Assembly (NCBI RefSeq): GCF_019599145.1
Contig: NZ_CP080647.1
Location: 930,001-994,000 of the forward strand
Length of the DNA: 64,000 bases
Direction of reading: 5' to 3'
From: Streptomyces akebiae
Lineage (GTDB): Bacteria > Actinomycetota > Actinomycetes > Streptomycetales > Streptomycetaceae
Part shown: positions 15,970 through 25,449 of the stretch, piece after piece
Position numbering within the stretch: the stretch's first letter is position 1
Layout of the letters: each line of letters begins with the position of its first letter
Translations under genes and position numbers: made by a program
Notes under the pieces: model-generated
The model's database searches: none
Told to the model about the DNA's origin: nothing
What the model saw: only the letters and a program-made list of their open reading frames with translations

Positions 15970-17190
15970 CTAGGACACCTGCTGCCCCTTGCCCAACGCG
16001 ATCACCCCGCCCCGGGAGACGGTGTAGAGCTCGGCGTCGCGCTCGGGATTGACTCCGATGGTGGCCCCCGGAGGCACCTGGACATTCTTGTCGAGCACGG
16101 CGCCCCGGACGACCGCGCCCCGCCCGATGTGGACGTTGTCGTGCAGCACGGAGCCCTGGACGACCGCGCCCGGGTCCACGACGACCCCCGGGGAGAGGAC
16201 GGATCTCGTGACCTGGCCGCGAATCAGGCAGCCCGCGCTGATGATCGACTCGCTGGCGATGCCGCCCGCGTTGAAGCGGGCCGGGGAGAGCTGGCCGGAG
16301 CTGGTGTAGATGGGCCAGCTGCGGTTGAAGAGGTTGAAGGCGGGGCGCTCGGCGATGAGGTCCATATGGGCGTCGTAGTAGGCGTCGAGGGTGCCGACGT
16401 CCCGCCAGTAGCCCTGGTCACGAGTGGTCTCGCCAGGTACGTGGTTGGCGCTGAAGTCGTACAGCTGGGCCTCGCCCCGGTCGGTGAGCTGGGGCAGGAT
16501 CGAGCCGCCCATGTCGTGGACGGAGTGCTCGTCCTCCGCGTCCCGCTGGAGCGCCTCCACCAGGGCCTTGGTGGTGAAGATGTAGTTGCCCATCGAGGCG
16601 AACACGCATTCGGGGTCGTCGATCAGGCCCGGCGGGTCGGACGGCTTCTCCAGGAAGCGTTCGACGGTCCGGCCGTCGGAGCCGGGCGTGATCACGCCGA
16701 AGGACGACGACTCCGTGCGCGGCACCCGGATGCCGGCCACCGTCACGCCCGCGCCGCCCTCGATGTGCTGCGTCAGCATCTGGCGGGGGTCCATGCGGTA
16801 GACGTGGTCGGCGCCGAACACGGCCACGTACTCGGGCTGTTCGTCGTGGACCAGGTTCAGGGACTGCAGGAGCGCGTCGGCGCTGCCCAGGTACCAGCGC
16901 GGGCCGAGCCGCTGCTGGGCCGGGACCGGGGTGACGTAGTTGCCCAGCAGGCTCGACATCCGCCAGGTCGTGGTGATGTGCCGGTCCAGCGAGTGCGACT
17001 TGTACTGCGTGAGCACGCAGATGCGCAGGATGTCCGCGTTGACGAGATTGGAGAGAACGAAATCCACCAGGCGGTACGTGCCGCCGAAAGTCACCGCCGG
17101 TTTCGCGCGGTCGGCCGTGAGGGGCATCAACCTCTTGCCCTCACCGCCCGCCAGTACGATTCCCAGCACCGATGGTCCACCGCGCCGCAT
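15970..17190 (-). CDS. glgC: glucose-1-phosphate adenylyltransferase
   Basis: A 406-residue ADP-glucose pyrophosphorylase that makes ADP-glucose from glucose-1-phosphate and ATP. The nucleotide-binding N-terminus is [35 protein letters not shown] holds the catalytic Asp, and the sugar-phosphate Lys is in FLEKPSDPP. The C-terminal third is a left-handed beta-helix of hexapeptide repeats ([20 protein letters not shown]...). It lies 66 bp downstream of glgA on the same strand and they probably form an operon; the shared end is closed by the terminator at 15904. Confidence 0.96.
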   Translation of the reverse strand: MRRGGPSVLGIVLAGGEGKRLMPLTADRAKPAVTFGGTYRLVDFVLSNLVNADILRICVLTQYKSHSLDRHITTTWRMSSLLGNYVTPVPAQQRLGPRWYLGSADALLQSLNLVHDEQPEYVAVFGADHVYRMDPRQMLTQHIEGGAGVTVAGIRVPRTESSSFGVITPGSDGRTVERFLEKPSDPPGLIDDPECVFASMGNYIFTTKALVEALQRDAEDEHSVHDMGGSILPQLTDRGEAQLYDFSANHVPGETTRDQGYWRDVGTLDAYYDAHMDLIAERPAFNLFNRSWPIYTSSGQLSPARFNAGGIASESIISAGCLIRGQVTRSVLSPGVVVDPGAVVQGSVLHDNVHIGRGAVVRGAVLDKNVQVPPGATIGVNPERDAELYTVSRGGVIALGKGQQVS

Positions 17191-17256
17191 GCCGCCGCCC
17201 CTCTACGCCCGGTCGTGCCGAACGCTGATCCTGACTGCCCTGTGACTACCCCGTGC

Positions 17257-18408
17257 CTACCCCTGTTTGCGGACTTCCTCGTATAGCCGGACCGTCCGCC
17301 GGGCGACCGCGTCCCAGCCGAACTCCCGCACCGCCCGTTCCCGGCCGGCCTCGCCCATCCGGGCGGCCGCCACGGGGTCGGCGAGCACCGAGTCCAGTGC
17401 ACGCGCCAGTCCGTTCTCGAAGTCCTCGTCGGTCGACACGAGCAGGCCCGTGACTCCGTCCTCCACCACCTCCGGGATACCGCCGACCCGTGACGCCACC
17501 ACCGCCGTACCGCAGGCCATGGCCTCCAGGTTGACGATGCCGAGCGGCTCGTACACCGACGGGCAGACGAACACGGCGGCGTGGGTGAGGAGCTGGATCA
17601 CGTCCGGGCGCGGCAGCATCTGCGGTATCCAGAACAGGCCCTCGCGCGCACGGCTCAGTTCCGCGAAGAGGTCCCGGAACTCCCGGTCGATCTCCGGGGT
17701 GTCCGGCGCGCCCGCGCAGAGCACGACCTGCGCGGCCGGGTCGATGTCCCGCACGGCGCGCAGCAGATGGGGCACGCCCTTCTGCCGGGTGATGCGGCCG
17801 ACGAACAGGACGTACGGGCGACCGGGGTCGACGCCGAGGCGGTCGAGGACGTCCGTGCCGTGGTCCGGCCGGTAGAGGGAGGTGTCGATGCCGTTGTGGA
17901 CGACGTGGAGCCGTGCCGGGTCCAGGGCGGGGTAGCAGCCGAGGATGTCGTCGCGCATGGCGCCGGAGACGGCGATCACCGCGTCGGCGGACTCGATCGC
18001 GGTGCGCTCGGCCCAGCTGGACAGGGCGTAGCCGCCGCCCAGCTGCTCGGCCTTCCAGGGGCGCAGCGGTTCCAGCGAGTGCGCGGTCATCACGTGCGGG
18101 ACGCCGTGCAGCAGCTTGCCGAAGTGGCCGGCCAGGTTGGCGTACCAGGTGTGCGAGTGGACCAGTTCGCGGCCTTCGAGGCCGGCGGCGATGGAGAGGT
18201 CCACGGAGAACGTGCGCAGCGCGTCGTTGGCGCCGTCGAGCGCGGACCAGGGCCGGTGGCGTACGACACCACCGGCGGCGCCCTCGCCCCAGCAGTGCAC
18301 CTCCAGGTCGACCAGGGACCGCAACTCGTGGGCGAGGAACTCGACATGGACGCCCGCGCCACCGTAGACGTCGGGCGGATACTCCCGGGTCAGCAGGCCG
18401 ACTCGCAC
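17257..18408 (-). CDS. glgA: glycogen synthase / alpha-maltose-1-phosphate synthase, GT4
   Basis: A 383-residue GT-B glycosyltransferase beginning at GTG 18408 with AGGGGG upstream (RVGLLTREYPPDVYGGAGVH). The glucan-binding N-domain has the YGGAGVH loop; the nucleotide-sugar site contains LFVGRITRQKG and the EX7E-type motif VYEPLGIVNLEAMACG (about residues 300-315). It belongs to the actinobacterial group once called GlgA. The mycobacterial member (GlgM, Rv1212c) makes maltose-1-phosphate from ADP-glucose for the GlgE pathway, so this enzyme may do that rather than extend glycogen directly. Adjacent glgC provides the donor. Confidence 0.9.
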   Translation of the reverse strand: MRVGLLTREYPPDVYGGAGVHVEFLAHELRSLVDLEVHCWGEGAAGGVVRHRPWSALDGANDALRTFSVDLSIAAGLEGRELVHSHTWYANLAGHFGKLLHGVPHVMTAHSLEPLRPWKAEQLGGGYALSSWAERTAIESADAVIAVSGAMRDDILGCYPALDPARLHVVHNGIDTSLYRPDHGTDVLDRLGVDPGRPYVLFVGRITRQKGVPHLLRAVRDIDPAAQVVLCAGAPDTPEIDREFRDLFAELSRAREGLFWIPQMLPRPDVIQLLTHAAVFVCPSVYEPLGIVNLEAMACGTAVVASRVGGIPEVVEDGVTGLLVSTDEDFENGLARALDSVLADPVAAARMGEAGRERAVREFGWDAVARRTVRLYEEVRKQG

Positions 18409-18502
18409 CCGGAACCCCCTGTCTCTGCGGCTGGTTCCCACATGGTCACTCAGAAGGGTCGGTTGGGGAAGACCACGATGTTCGCGCGGGCGCACCCCCG
18501 GG

Positions 18503-19243
18503 TCAGGAGCGAGGACCGCGGCGGGAGCGGGTGCCGGGCGGCCGGTCGAAACAGCAGTCGCCGCACAGCCCGCCGCCGGGCAGGCGGTAGTAGAGGCAGC
18601 AGCTGCGCCGGCGACGGGTGACCGGGTCGAGCGTGCCGCGCAGGGTGGGGTGGGCGAACAGGTCGGCGGCGAGGGCGCGAGCCCGACTCGCCGCCTCCGC
18701 ATGGCCGTTGGCCGCCGCCCAGTGATCGACCTGACGCACGGCACCCATCAGGGCGGAGGCCGCGTTGCCCCACAACAGGCGCTCGGACAGCTGCAGTTGA
18801 GCACGCAGGGACCGCGCCAGCGGTACGAGGTGGCCCTCCCGTACGACCTCGCCGATGCGCTCGACGGGCAGGCCGCGCACCTCGGTCAGCCACAGCTCGT
18901 CCGGGGCGCTCGCGTCGGCGTCCCAGCGCAGCAGACGGGGGTCGAGGTCGGGGACGCGTCCGTACAGGGCGGCCGACCCCAGGGCCACCGACCACAGGCG
19001 GGCGGCGAAGCCGAGGTGGGCGATGGACGCCGCCACGCGCGGCTCGGTCGTCCGGAGACTCCGCGCGACCTTCCGGACACGGAAAATTACGGGATTCGCG
19101 TAAACCTCCCGTTCCACATCGGCATCCCGTGCCACGTAGGCCTCCGCGAGCGTGGGCGGCCGGCCGTGCGGTGGTCGTCCCGTGCGTAGTACGAAGAAGT
19201 CGCCGAGGGCCGCGAGGGCGGTGAGACCGGGGTCGTGATCCAC
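18503..19243 (-). CDS. FhuF-like (2Fe-2S)-binding protein
   Basis: The start is GTG 19243 (MDHDPGLTALAALGDFF) and the product has 246 residues. The C-terminal cysteine pattern RRSCCLYYRL...GGLCGDCCF (C-C-x10-C-x2-C) is the ferric-reductase-type 2Fe-2S signature of FhuF relatives; the remainder is helical and poorly conserved. Such proteins are thought to release iron from siderophores by reduction in the cytoplasm, but no siderophore gene is nearby. A 94-bp gap separates it from glgA downstream on the same strand. Confidence 0.85.
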   Translation of the reverse strand: MDHDPGLTALAALGDFFVLRTGRPPHGRPPTLAEAYVARDADVEREVYANPVIFRVRKVARSLRTTEPRVAASIAHLGFAARLWSVALGSAALYGRVPDLDPRLLRWDADASAPDELWLTEVRGLPVERIGEVVREGHLVPLARSLRAQLQLSERLLWGNAASALMGAVRQVDHWAAANGHAEAASRARALAADLFAHPTLRGTLDPVTRRRRSCCLYYRLPGGGLCGDCCFDRPPGTRSRRGPRS

Positions 19244-19471
19244 GAGGACCAGTAGTACCAGGGCGGGTACCCGCGTTCACCGGGCGGCCTGCACCCCGTG
19301 TCGCCCCCCTTGGGTATGACGGCGGGCCCGTCGTACTCCAACGGCAGTAGGACTTTTTGAGTGCTCAGGTACGACGACGCCGACGCCCGTCCGAGGCATC
19401 GTGGACATCATGAAAGCCGAGCGTTCACCGCGCCGGGCCGGGAGCCCCCGCGCTTCGCTGAGGAGCCGCAT

Positions 19472-20641
19472 ATGAGTGCCCTCGCGTTGTCCGTACTGCT
19501 GTCGTTCGTCTCCGCCGTGGCCTACGCGGGCGGGGCGATCGTCCAGGAGCGAGTGGCGGTGTCCTCCAGCCAGGCGTACGCACCGCTGCGCCGGCCGGTC
19601 TGGTGGGCCGCCGTCGGGCTGAACGGCCTCGGCGGGCTGTTGCACGTGGTCGCCCTGGCCTACGGCCCCCTGAGCCTGGTGCAGCCGCTCGGCGCGCTGA
19701 CCATCGTCTTCGCCCTGCCCATGGCGGCGCTCTTCGTGGGCCGCAGGGCGGGCGCGACGGCCTGGCGGGGCGCGATCATGGCGACGGTGGGTCTCGCGGG
19801 CCTCCTCGCCCTGGTCGGCTCGGCCGACGCCCAGTCGTTGGACGACACCCAGCGGGTGCTGGTGGCCGTGGTCAGCGGTGGCGCGGTCGCCGCGCTGATG
19901 GTGGCGGGACGCGCGGCGCACCGGCACCCGGCGGTCCGCAGCATCCTGCTCGCGATCGCCTCCGGTGTCGCGTTCGGCATGTCCTCGGTCTTCACCAAGA
20001 CGGTCGCCGTCGACTGGACGGACGGCGTCGCCCTCTCCGACGTGCCGACCCTTGCGCTCATCGGTGTCTTCGCCACGGCCGGTCTGCTGCTGTCCCAGGC
20101 CGCGTACCGGGGCGGCGGCCTGGCGGCCCCGCTCGCCACGCTGACCGTGGTGAACCCGGTGGTGGCGGCCGCCGTGGGCATCGCGATGTTCGGCGAGACG
20201 TTCCGCTACGGCACGACCGGCACCCTGCTCGCACTGGCCAGCGGTGTCGTCGCGGCGGGCGGCCTGATCCTGCTGACCACCGAGCGGCTCGCCGACCAGG
20301 TGCGGACGGAGCGGGCCGACGAGGGCCTCCCGGTCCCGGCCGACGAGCAGCAGCCGACGGCGATGCCCCAGGGTGCGGCGGCCGGGACCGTCGACCTGGA
20401 ATCGCTCACCGTGGAGAAGCTGCTCGCGGGTCTGCCGCGACAGACCGACGGGGCGCCGGAGGTGGTCGAGGAACCGCACGACCTGGACAAGGCCGTGGCC
20501 GTACCGGCCTCGTTCCTGCGGCGGATCCCGGAGTACGAGGACGACGTCCCGCCCGGCAGCCTGCTGCCGTTTTCCTTCCACGGCGAGCCGTATGTGTCCA
20601 GGGCACTCCTCGACCGGCATCGCGACCGCGTGAAATCCTGA
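19472..20641 (+). CDS. DMT-superfamily permease with cytoplasmic tail
   Basis: The ATG at 19472 follows AGGAG and gives 389 residues. About nine to ten membrane segments span residues 1-270, with the duplicated EamA-like arrangement (FVSAVAYAGGAIVQERVA first half; LLAIASGVAFGMSSVFTKT second half, FGETFRYGTTG near the end). A hydrophilic C-terminal tail of about 110 residues follows, acidic and without recognised motif. The substrate cannot be deduced. The gene is convergent with the Rpf/M23 gene and ends just before a strong shared terminator. Confidence 0.85.
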   Translation: MSALALSVLLSFVSAVAYAGGAIVQERVAVSSSQAYAPLRRPVWWAAVGLNGLGGLLHVVALAYGPLSLVQPLGALTIVFALPMAALFVGRRAGATAWRGAIMATVGLAGLLALVGSADAQSLDDTQRVLVAVVSGGAVAALMVAGRAAHRHPAVRSILLAIASGVAFGMSSVFTKTVAVDWTDGVALSDVPTLALIGVFATAGLLLSQAAYRGGGLAAPLATLTVVNPVVAAAVGIAMFGETFRYGTTGTLLALASGVVAAGGLILLTTERLADQVRTERADEGLPVPADEQQPTAMPQGAAAGTVDLESLTVEKLLAGLPRQTDGAPEVVEEPHDLDKAVAVPASFLRRIPEYEDDVPPGSLLPFSFHGEPYVSRALLDRHRDRVKS

Positions 20642-20668
20642 GCGGGAGGCCCGGACCGGGCCTCCCGC
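20642..20668. terminator. bidirectional terminator between convergent genes
   Basis: GCGGGAGGCCC / GGGCCTCCCGC form an 11-bp perfect stem around GGACC. It lies between the DMT stop (20641) and the end of the convergent cell-wall enzyme (20675). Confidence 0.8.
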
Positions 20669-20674
20669 ACCACG

Positions 20675-22090
<1,416 letters not shown>

Positions 22091-22165
22091 TCAGGATGGC
22101 CGGAAGGACAATACTGGCGGGCAGGAACGGCACCACCGATATCAGGATCCATAGGAGCCAACCGT

Positions 22166-23605
22166 ATGAGCACTTCAGCCCAGATCGGCGTCACCGGCCT
22201 CGCGGTCATGGGGAGCAACCTCGCCCGCAACTTCGCTCGCAACGGCTACACGGTGGCGGTCCACAACCGCTCCGCGGCGAAGACCCACGCGCTGATCAAG
22301 GAGCACGGGCACGAGGGCGACTTCATCGCGGCCGAGACCGCCAAGGACTTCGTACAGGCGCTGGAGCGCCCCCGGCGCCTGGTCGTCATGGTGAAGGCGG
22401 GCGGGGCGACGGACGCGGTGATCGAGGAGTTCGCGCCGCTCCTGGAGCCCGGCGACATGATCATCGACGGTGGCAACGCGCACTTCGCCGACACCCGCCG
22501 CCGTGAGGCGGCGCTGCGCGAGCAGGGCATCCACTTCGTCGGCGCGGGCATCTCCGGCGGCGAGGAGGGCGCGCTGAACGGGCCGAGCATCATGCCCGGC
22601 GGTCCGGTCGAGTCCTACGACTCCCTCGGCCCGATGCTGGAGAAGATCTCCGCGAAGGCCGCCGACGGCGCTCCGTGCGTCACGCATGTGGGCCCGGACG
22701 GCGCCGGACACTTCGTGAAGATGGTCCACAACGGCATCGAGTACGCCGACATGCAGCTGATCGGCGAGGCGTACCAGCTGCTGCGCGACGTGGCCGGCTA
22801 CACCCCCGCGCAGATCGCCGAGATCTTCCGCACCTGGAACACCGGACGCCTCGACTCGTACCTGATCGAGATCACGGCCGAGGTGCTGGCGCACGTCGAC
22901 GAGGCCACCGGCAAGCCGTTCGTGGACGTGGTCGTCGACCAGGCCGAGCAGAAGGGCACCGGCCGCTGGACCGTCCAGATCGCGCTGGACCTGGGCGTTC
23001 CGGTGTCCGGTATCGCCGAGGCCGTCTTCGCGCGCTCCCTGTCGGGCCACGCCGCGCTGCGCGACGCCTCGCGTTCGCTGGCCGGCCCCAAGGCCACCCC
23101 GCTCAGCGCGGCCGAGGCGGGCGCCTTCGCCGACCGGGTCGAGCAGGCGCTGTACGCCTCCAAGATCGTGTCGTACACCCAGGGATTCCACGAGATCGAC
23201 GCCGCCCGCGACGAGTACGACTGGAACATCGACCTGGGCAAGGTCGCCTCCATCTGGCGGGGCGGCTGCATCATCCGGGCGGCCTTCCTGGACCGGATCC
23301 GCGCGGCCTACGACGCCCGGCCCGACCTGCCGAGCCTGCTGTCCGACGAGACGTTCGCCCAGGAGATCGCGGCGGCGCAGGACGACTGGCGCGAGGTGCT
23401 GGTCGCCGCGACGCGGCAGGGCGTGCCGACGCCCGGGTTCGCGGCGGCGCTGGCGTACTACGACGCGCTGCGCGCCGAGCGGTTGCCCGCGGCGCTCACG
23501 CAGGGACAGCGGGACTTCTTCGGGGCGCACACGTACCGTCGGGTCGACCGGGAGGGGTCGTTCCACACGCTGTGGGGGCAGGGCCGCGGTGAGGTCGAGG
23601 CCTGA
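22166..23605 (+). CDS. gnd: 6-phosphogluconate dehydrogenase (decarboxylating)
   Basis: The ATG at 22166 follows TAGGAG and yields 479 residues, the long-form length. The NADP-binding N-terminus is IGVTGLAVMGSNLARNFARNG, the substrate loop is GAGISGGEEGALNGPSIMPGG, and the catalytic Lys lies in HFVKMVHNGIEYADMQ. The C-terminal helical domain includes SIWRGGCIIRA and ends with FHTLWGQG. It oxidises 6-phosphogluconate to ribulose-5-phosphate in the pentose phosphate pathway, supplying NADPH. It is monocistronic, followed by a terminator at 23701. Confidence 0.96.
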   Translation: MSTSAQIGVTGLAVMGSNLARNFARNGYTVAVHNRSAAKTHALIKEHGHEGDFIAAETAKDFVQALERPRRLVVMVKAGGATDAVIEEFAPLLEPGDMIIDGGNAHFADTRRREAALREQGIHFVGAGISGGEEGALNGPSIMPGGPVESYDSLGPMLEKISAKAADGAPCVTHVGPDGAGHFVKMVHNGIEYADMQLIGEAYQLLRDVAGYTPAQIAEIFRTWNTGRLDSYLIEITAEVLAHVDEATGKPFVDVVVDQAEQKGTGRWTVQIALDLGVPVSGIAEAVFARSLSGHAALRDASRSLAGPKATPLSAAEAGAFADRVEQALYASKIVSYTQGFHEIDAARDEYDWNIDLGKVASIWRGGCIIRAAFLDRIRAAYDARPDLPSLLSDETFAQEIAAAQDDWREVLVAATRQGVPTPGFAAALAYYDALRAERLPAALTQGQRDFFGAHTYRRVDREGSFHTLWGQGRGEVEA

Positions 23606-23655
23606 GGGCGCCTGAGGGGGTGGGGGTGCTGATCGGTCGGCGGCCGCGGGTTGGT

Positions 23656-23690
23656 TGTGGCTGGTCGCGCGGTTGCCCGCGCCCCTGAGG
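23656..23690. repeat. intergenic repeat, degenerate copy C
   Basis: The sequence around CTGGTCGCGCGGTTGCCC and GCGCCCCTGAGG resembles the central block of the repeats at 6227-6304 and 14293-14342, with one base changed in the GTTCCCC core. It lies after gnd. Confidence 0.5.
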
Positions 23691-23700
23691 TCGGAGATGT

Positions 23701-23730
23701 GGCCCGGTGCGGAAAAGTCCGCGCCGGGCC
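23701..23730. terminator. strong hairpin terminator after gnd
   Basis: A 13-bp stem GGCCCGGTGCGGA / TCCGCGCCGGGCC (one G-T pair) with loop AAAG. It separates gnd from the minus-strand Pro-rich gene. Confidence 0.85.
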
Positions 23731-23734
23731 ACCT

Positions 23735-23956
23735 TCATGTGCTGCGCTGCCCGCTACGACAAGGGTCCCGGCCTCGGCTCCCCCGGCACCGGGTCCGGGC
23801 CCGGGGGGCTGGGAATGGGGTCCGGTTCCGGGGTGGGGCGGGGGTCGGGGGTGGGGACAGGGTCGGGGAAGGGGGCTCCGGGAAGGGTTCCGGGCGGTCG
23901 GGGCCCGGGCCCGGGGTGGGGCCGGGCTTCACGGGGTCCGGGTCGGGATGCGTCAT
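23735..23956 (-). CDS. small proline-rich protein, probably frameshifted
   Basis: The ATG at 23956 follows GGAGGA five bases upstream. The first 30 residues are a regular PDP/PGP repeat (MTHPDPDPVKPGPTPGPGP). After the run of four C bases (minus strand, 23865-23868) the frame becomes irregular and Arg-rich. Shifting by one base there restores an obvious continuation, DPVPTPDPRPTPEPDPIP and then PSPPGPDPVPGEP, ending at a TAG at 23754. One missing C in the homopolymer is the simplest explanation, either a sequencing error or a slippage mutation. Function unknown; such Pro-rich proteins are unstructured. Confidence 0.6.
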   Translation of the reverse strand: MTHPDPDPVKPGPTPGPGPDRPEPFPEPPSPTLSPPPTPAPPRNRTPFPAPRARTRCRGSRGRDPCRSGQRST

Positions 23957-24082
23957 CGCGTCCTCCAGCCAGGGGTACGTCGGCCATGGACTGATGCCAC
24001 GGGTACCCGTCGCCCGCACGGCCAGTCACCCGGTCGGCGGAGAGCGGCGGAGAGCGGCGGACAACGGCCGCCGACGGGTTCC

Positions 24083-24427
24083 TCAGAAGCCCTCGGGGTG
24101 GGCGATCAGCCAGTCCTTCGCGGCCCTCAGCAGCTCCGGATCGGCGGCGGGGGCCTCCTCGGGGTGGCGTTCGGCCCACTTCACGACGTACGGGCACAGG
24201 GGGGCGACGACGACACCCTCGCGGGCCGCGATGCCGTACAGCTCCCGGGCCAGCGAGCCCGCGACGCCCTGCCCCTCGTACGCCGGCTCGACGATCGTGT
24301 GGACCGGGACCAGCGCGCTCTGCGGGGATTCGAGGGCGAAGTACTGGATGTGACCGGCCAGTTCGTCACCGGCGAAGGCTTCCAGCCGGCCGGCCGCCCG
24401 GTCGTCGCGGATCTGTACGTCGCTCAT
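24083..24427 (-). CDS. small GNAT-like N-acetyltransferase (YjdJ type)
   Basis: A 114-residue single-domain protein of the short GNAT group. Strand-loop-helix VHTIVEPAYEGQGVAGSLARELY carries the acetyl-CoA loop Q-G-V-A-G, and VAPLCPYVVKWAERHPE contains the conserved Cys-Pro-Tyr segment and terminal HPE typical of this group. Members acetylate small amines or proteins; the acceptor is unknown. The ATG at 24427 is the only sensible start. It lies downstream of panD on the same strand with a 49-bp gap and could be co-transcribed with it. Confidence 0.85.
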   Translation of the reverse strand: MSDVQIRDDRAAGRLEAFAGDELAGHIQYFALESPQSALVPVHTIVEPAYEGQGVAGSLARELYGIAAREGVVVAPLCPYVVKWAERHPEEAPAADPELLRAAKDWLIAHPEGF

Positions 24428-24476
24428 GCCACTCCTCGCGTGCGGATCGGGGACGCCGAGCGGGTCGCCCGAGGCC

Positions 24477-24896
24477 TCAGACGGAGACGGCCTGCGGGCT
24501 GCGCCGCTGGTCCGAACCCGGCACCGGCTCAGAGGCGTCCGAACCCAGCGCCACGATCCGGTTGTCCTGGTCCACGTGCACGACCCTGGGCTCCAGGGCG
24601 CGGGCCTCGGCGTCGGAGACCTGAGCGTAACTGATGATGATCACCAGATCCCCGGGATGCACGAGATGGGCCGCGGCCCCGTTGATGCCGACCACCCCGG
24701 ACCCCCGCTCGCCCTCGATGACGTACGTCTCGAGCCGGGCGCCGTTGGTGATGTCGACGATGTGCACGAGCTCACCCGGCAGGAGGTCGGCGGCGTCGAG
24801 CAGGTCGGCGTCGATGGTCACGGAACCGACGTAGTGCAGGTCGGCCTGGGTGACCGTGGCACGGTGGATCTTGGACTTGAACATGGTGCGCAGCAT
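24477..24896 (-). CDS. panD: aspartate 1-decarboxylase precursor
   Basis: A 139-residue proenzyme that decarboxylates aspartate to beta-alanine for pantothenate and CoA synthesis. The self-cleavage site is Gly24-Ser25 in YVGSVTID, producing the pyruvoyl cofactor. Lys9 ([12 protein letters not shown]), Tyr22 and the INGAAAHLV segment are conserved. A C-terminal extension of about 20 residues is longer than in E. coli, as usual for actinobacteria. The ATG at 24896 is preceded by CAGGAGTCC. Confidence 0.96.
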   Translation of the reverse strand: MLRTMFKSKIHRATVTQADLHYVGSVTIDADLLDAADLLPGELVHIVDITNGARLETYVIEGERGSGVVGINGAAAHLVHPGDLVIIISYAQVSDAEARALEPRVVHVDQDNRIVALGSDASEPVPGSDQRRSPQAVSV

Positions 24897-25393
24897 GTTG
24901 GACTCCTGAAAGACGGCTCCCTGCCTGTTTTGTGCAGGTCAAGGGCGGTCTTTACTGTACACCGGCACGCGTTGGACTCGAAGATTGTGAGGAACGTCGC
25001 TTCACTCTGGCGAGAAGGCTTCCTGCCTGCGGCTCTTTGCGAACCAGGCTGCTGCGACGCCGTCGCCAAGCACCTTTTCAGACAACCGTCTCGGAATGTG
25101 CAAGGACTGATGCTGATCAGATACTGACTCAGCTGACGCTATATCAGGCACACGAGGAGCCCAGGGCGAGTCGCTTCACGCGAGCACCTATGGCAAATAG
25201 CGGTGTAACTCGCGCCTGGATGGCTTGACGTGAGCTGTCCAGGCTTCGGTGCAGGGACGGCGCGGCGGAGGCGGAGATGAAGGTGCCGAAGCTTCCGGCG
25301 AGCCAAGCGGAGCGCGAGGACTGTCGGCGAAGGGACCGGTGACTCCCGCACGAGCCCCGGTGCCGGCTTCCCACGTCACGAGCGTCAGCCCAC
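24897..25393. other. non-coding region of reduced GC
   Basis: About 500 bp without a convincing gene on either strand. GC is visibly lower than in neighbouring core genes, particularly 24940-25210. I saw no tRNA cloverleaf, inverted-repeat end or transposase fragment. It marks the boundary between the core genes and the glycoside-hydrolase locus. Confidence 0.45.
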
Positions 25394-25434
25394 GGCCGGG
25401 GTGGCACGCCTTGGTGAGGCGTGCCACCCCGGCC
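25394..25434. terminator. 17-bp perfect stem terminator after the GH30 gene
   Basis: Arms GGCCGGGGTGGCACGCC and GGCGTGCCACCCCGGCC pair perfectly around TTGGTGA. It lies 16 bp past the GH30 stop. This is the longest perfect terminator-like stem noted in the window. Confidence 0.88.
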
Positions 25435-25449
25435 CTCAAAAGCCCGAGG

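Noticed and set aside
24897..25393. possible tRNA gene or integration site in the low-GC spacer
   Set aside because: No cloverleaf, CCA end or GTTCRANNC loop was found, and there is no integrase nearby.
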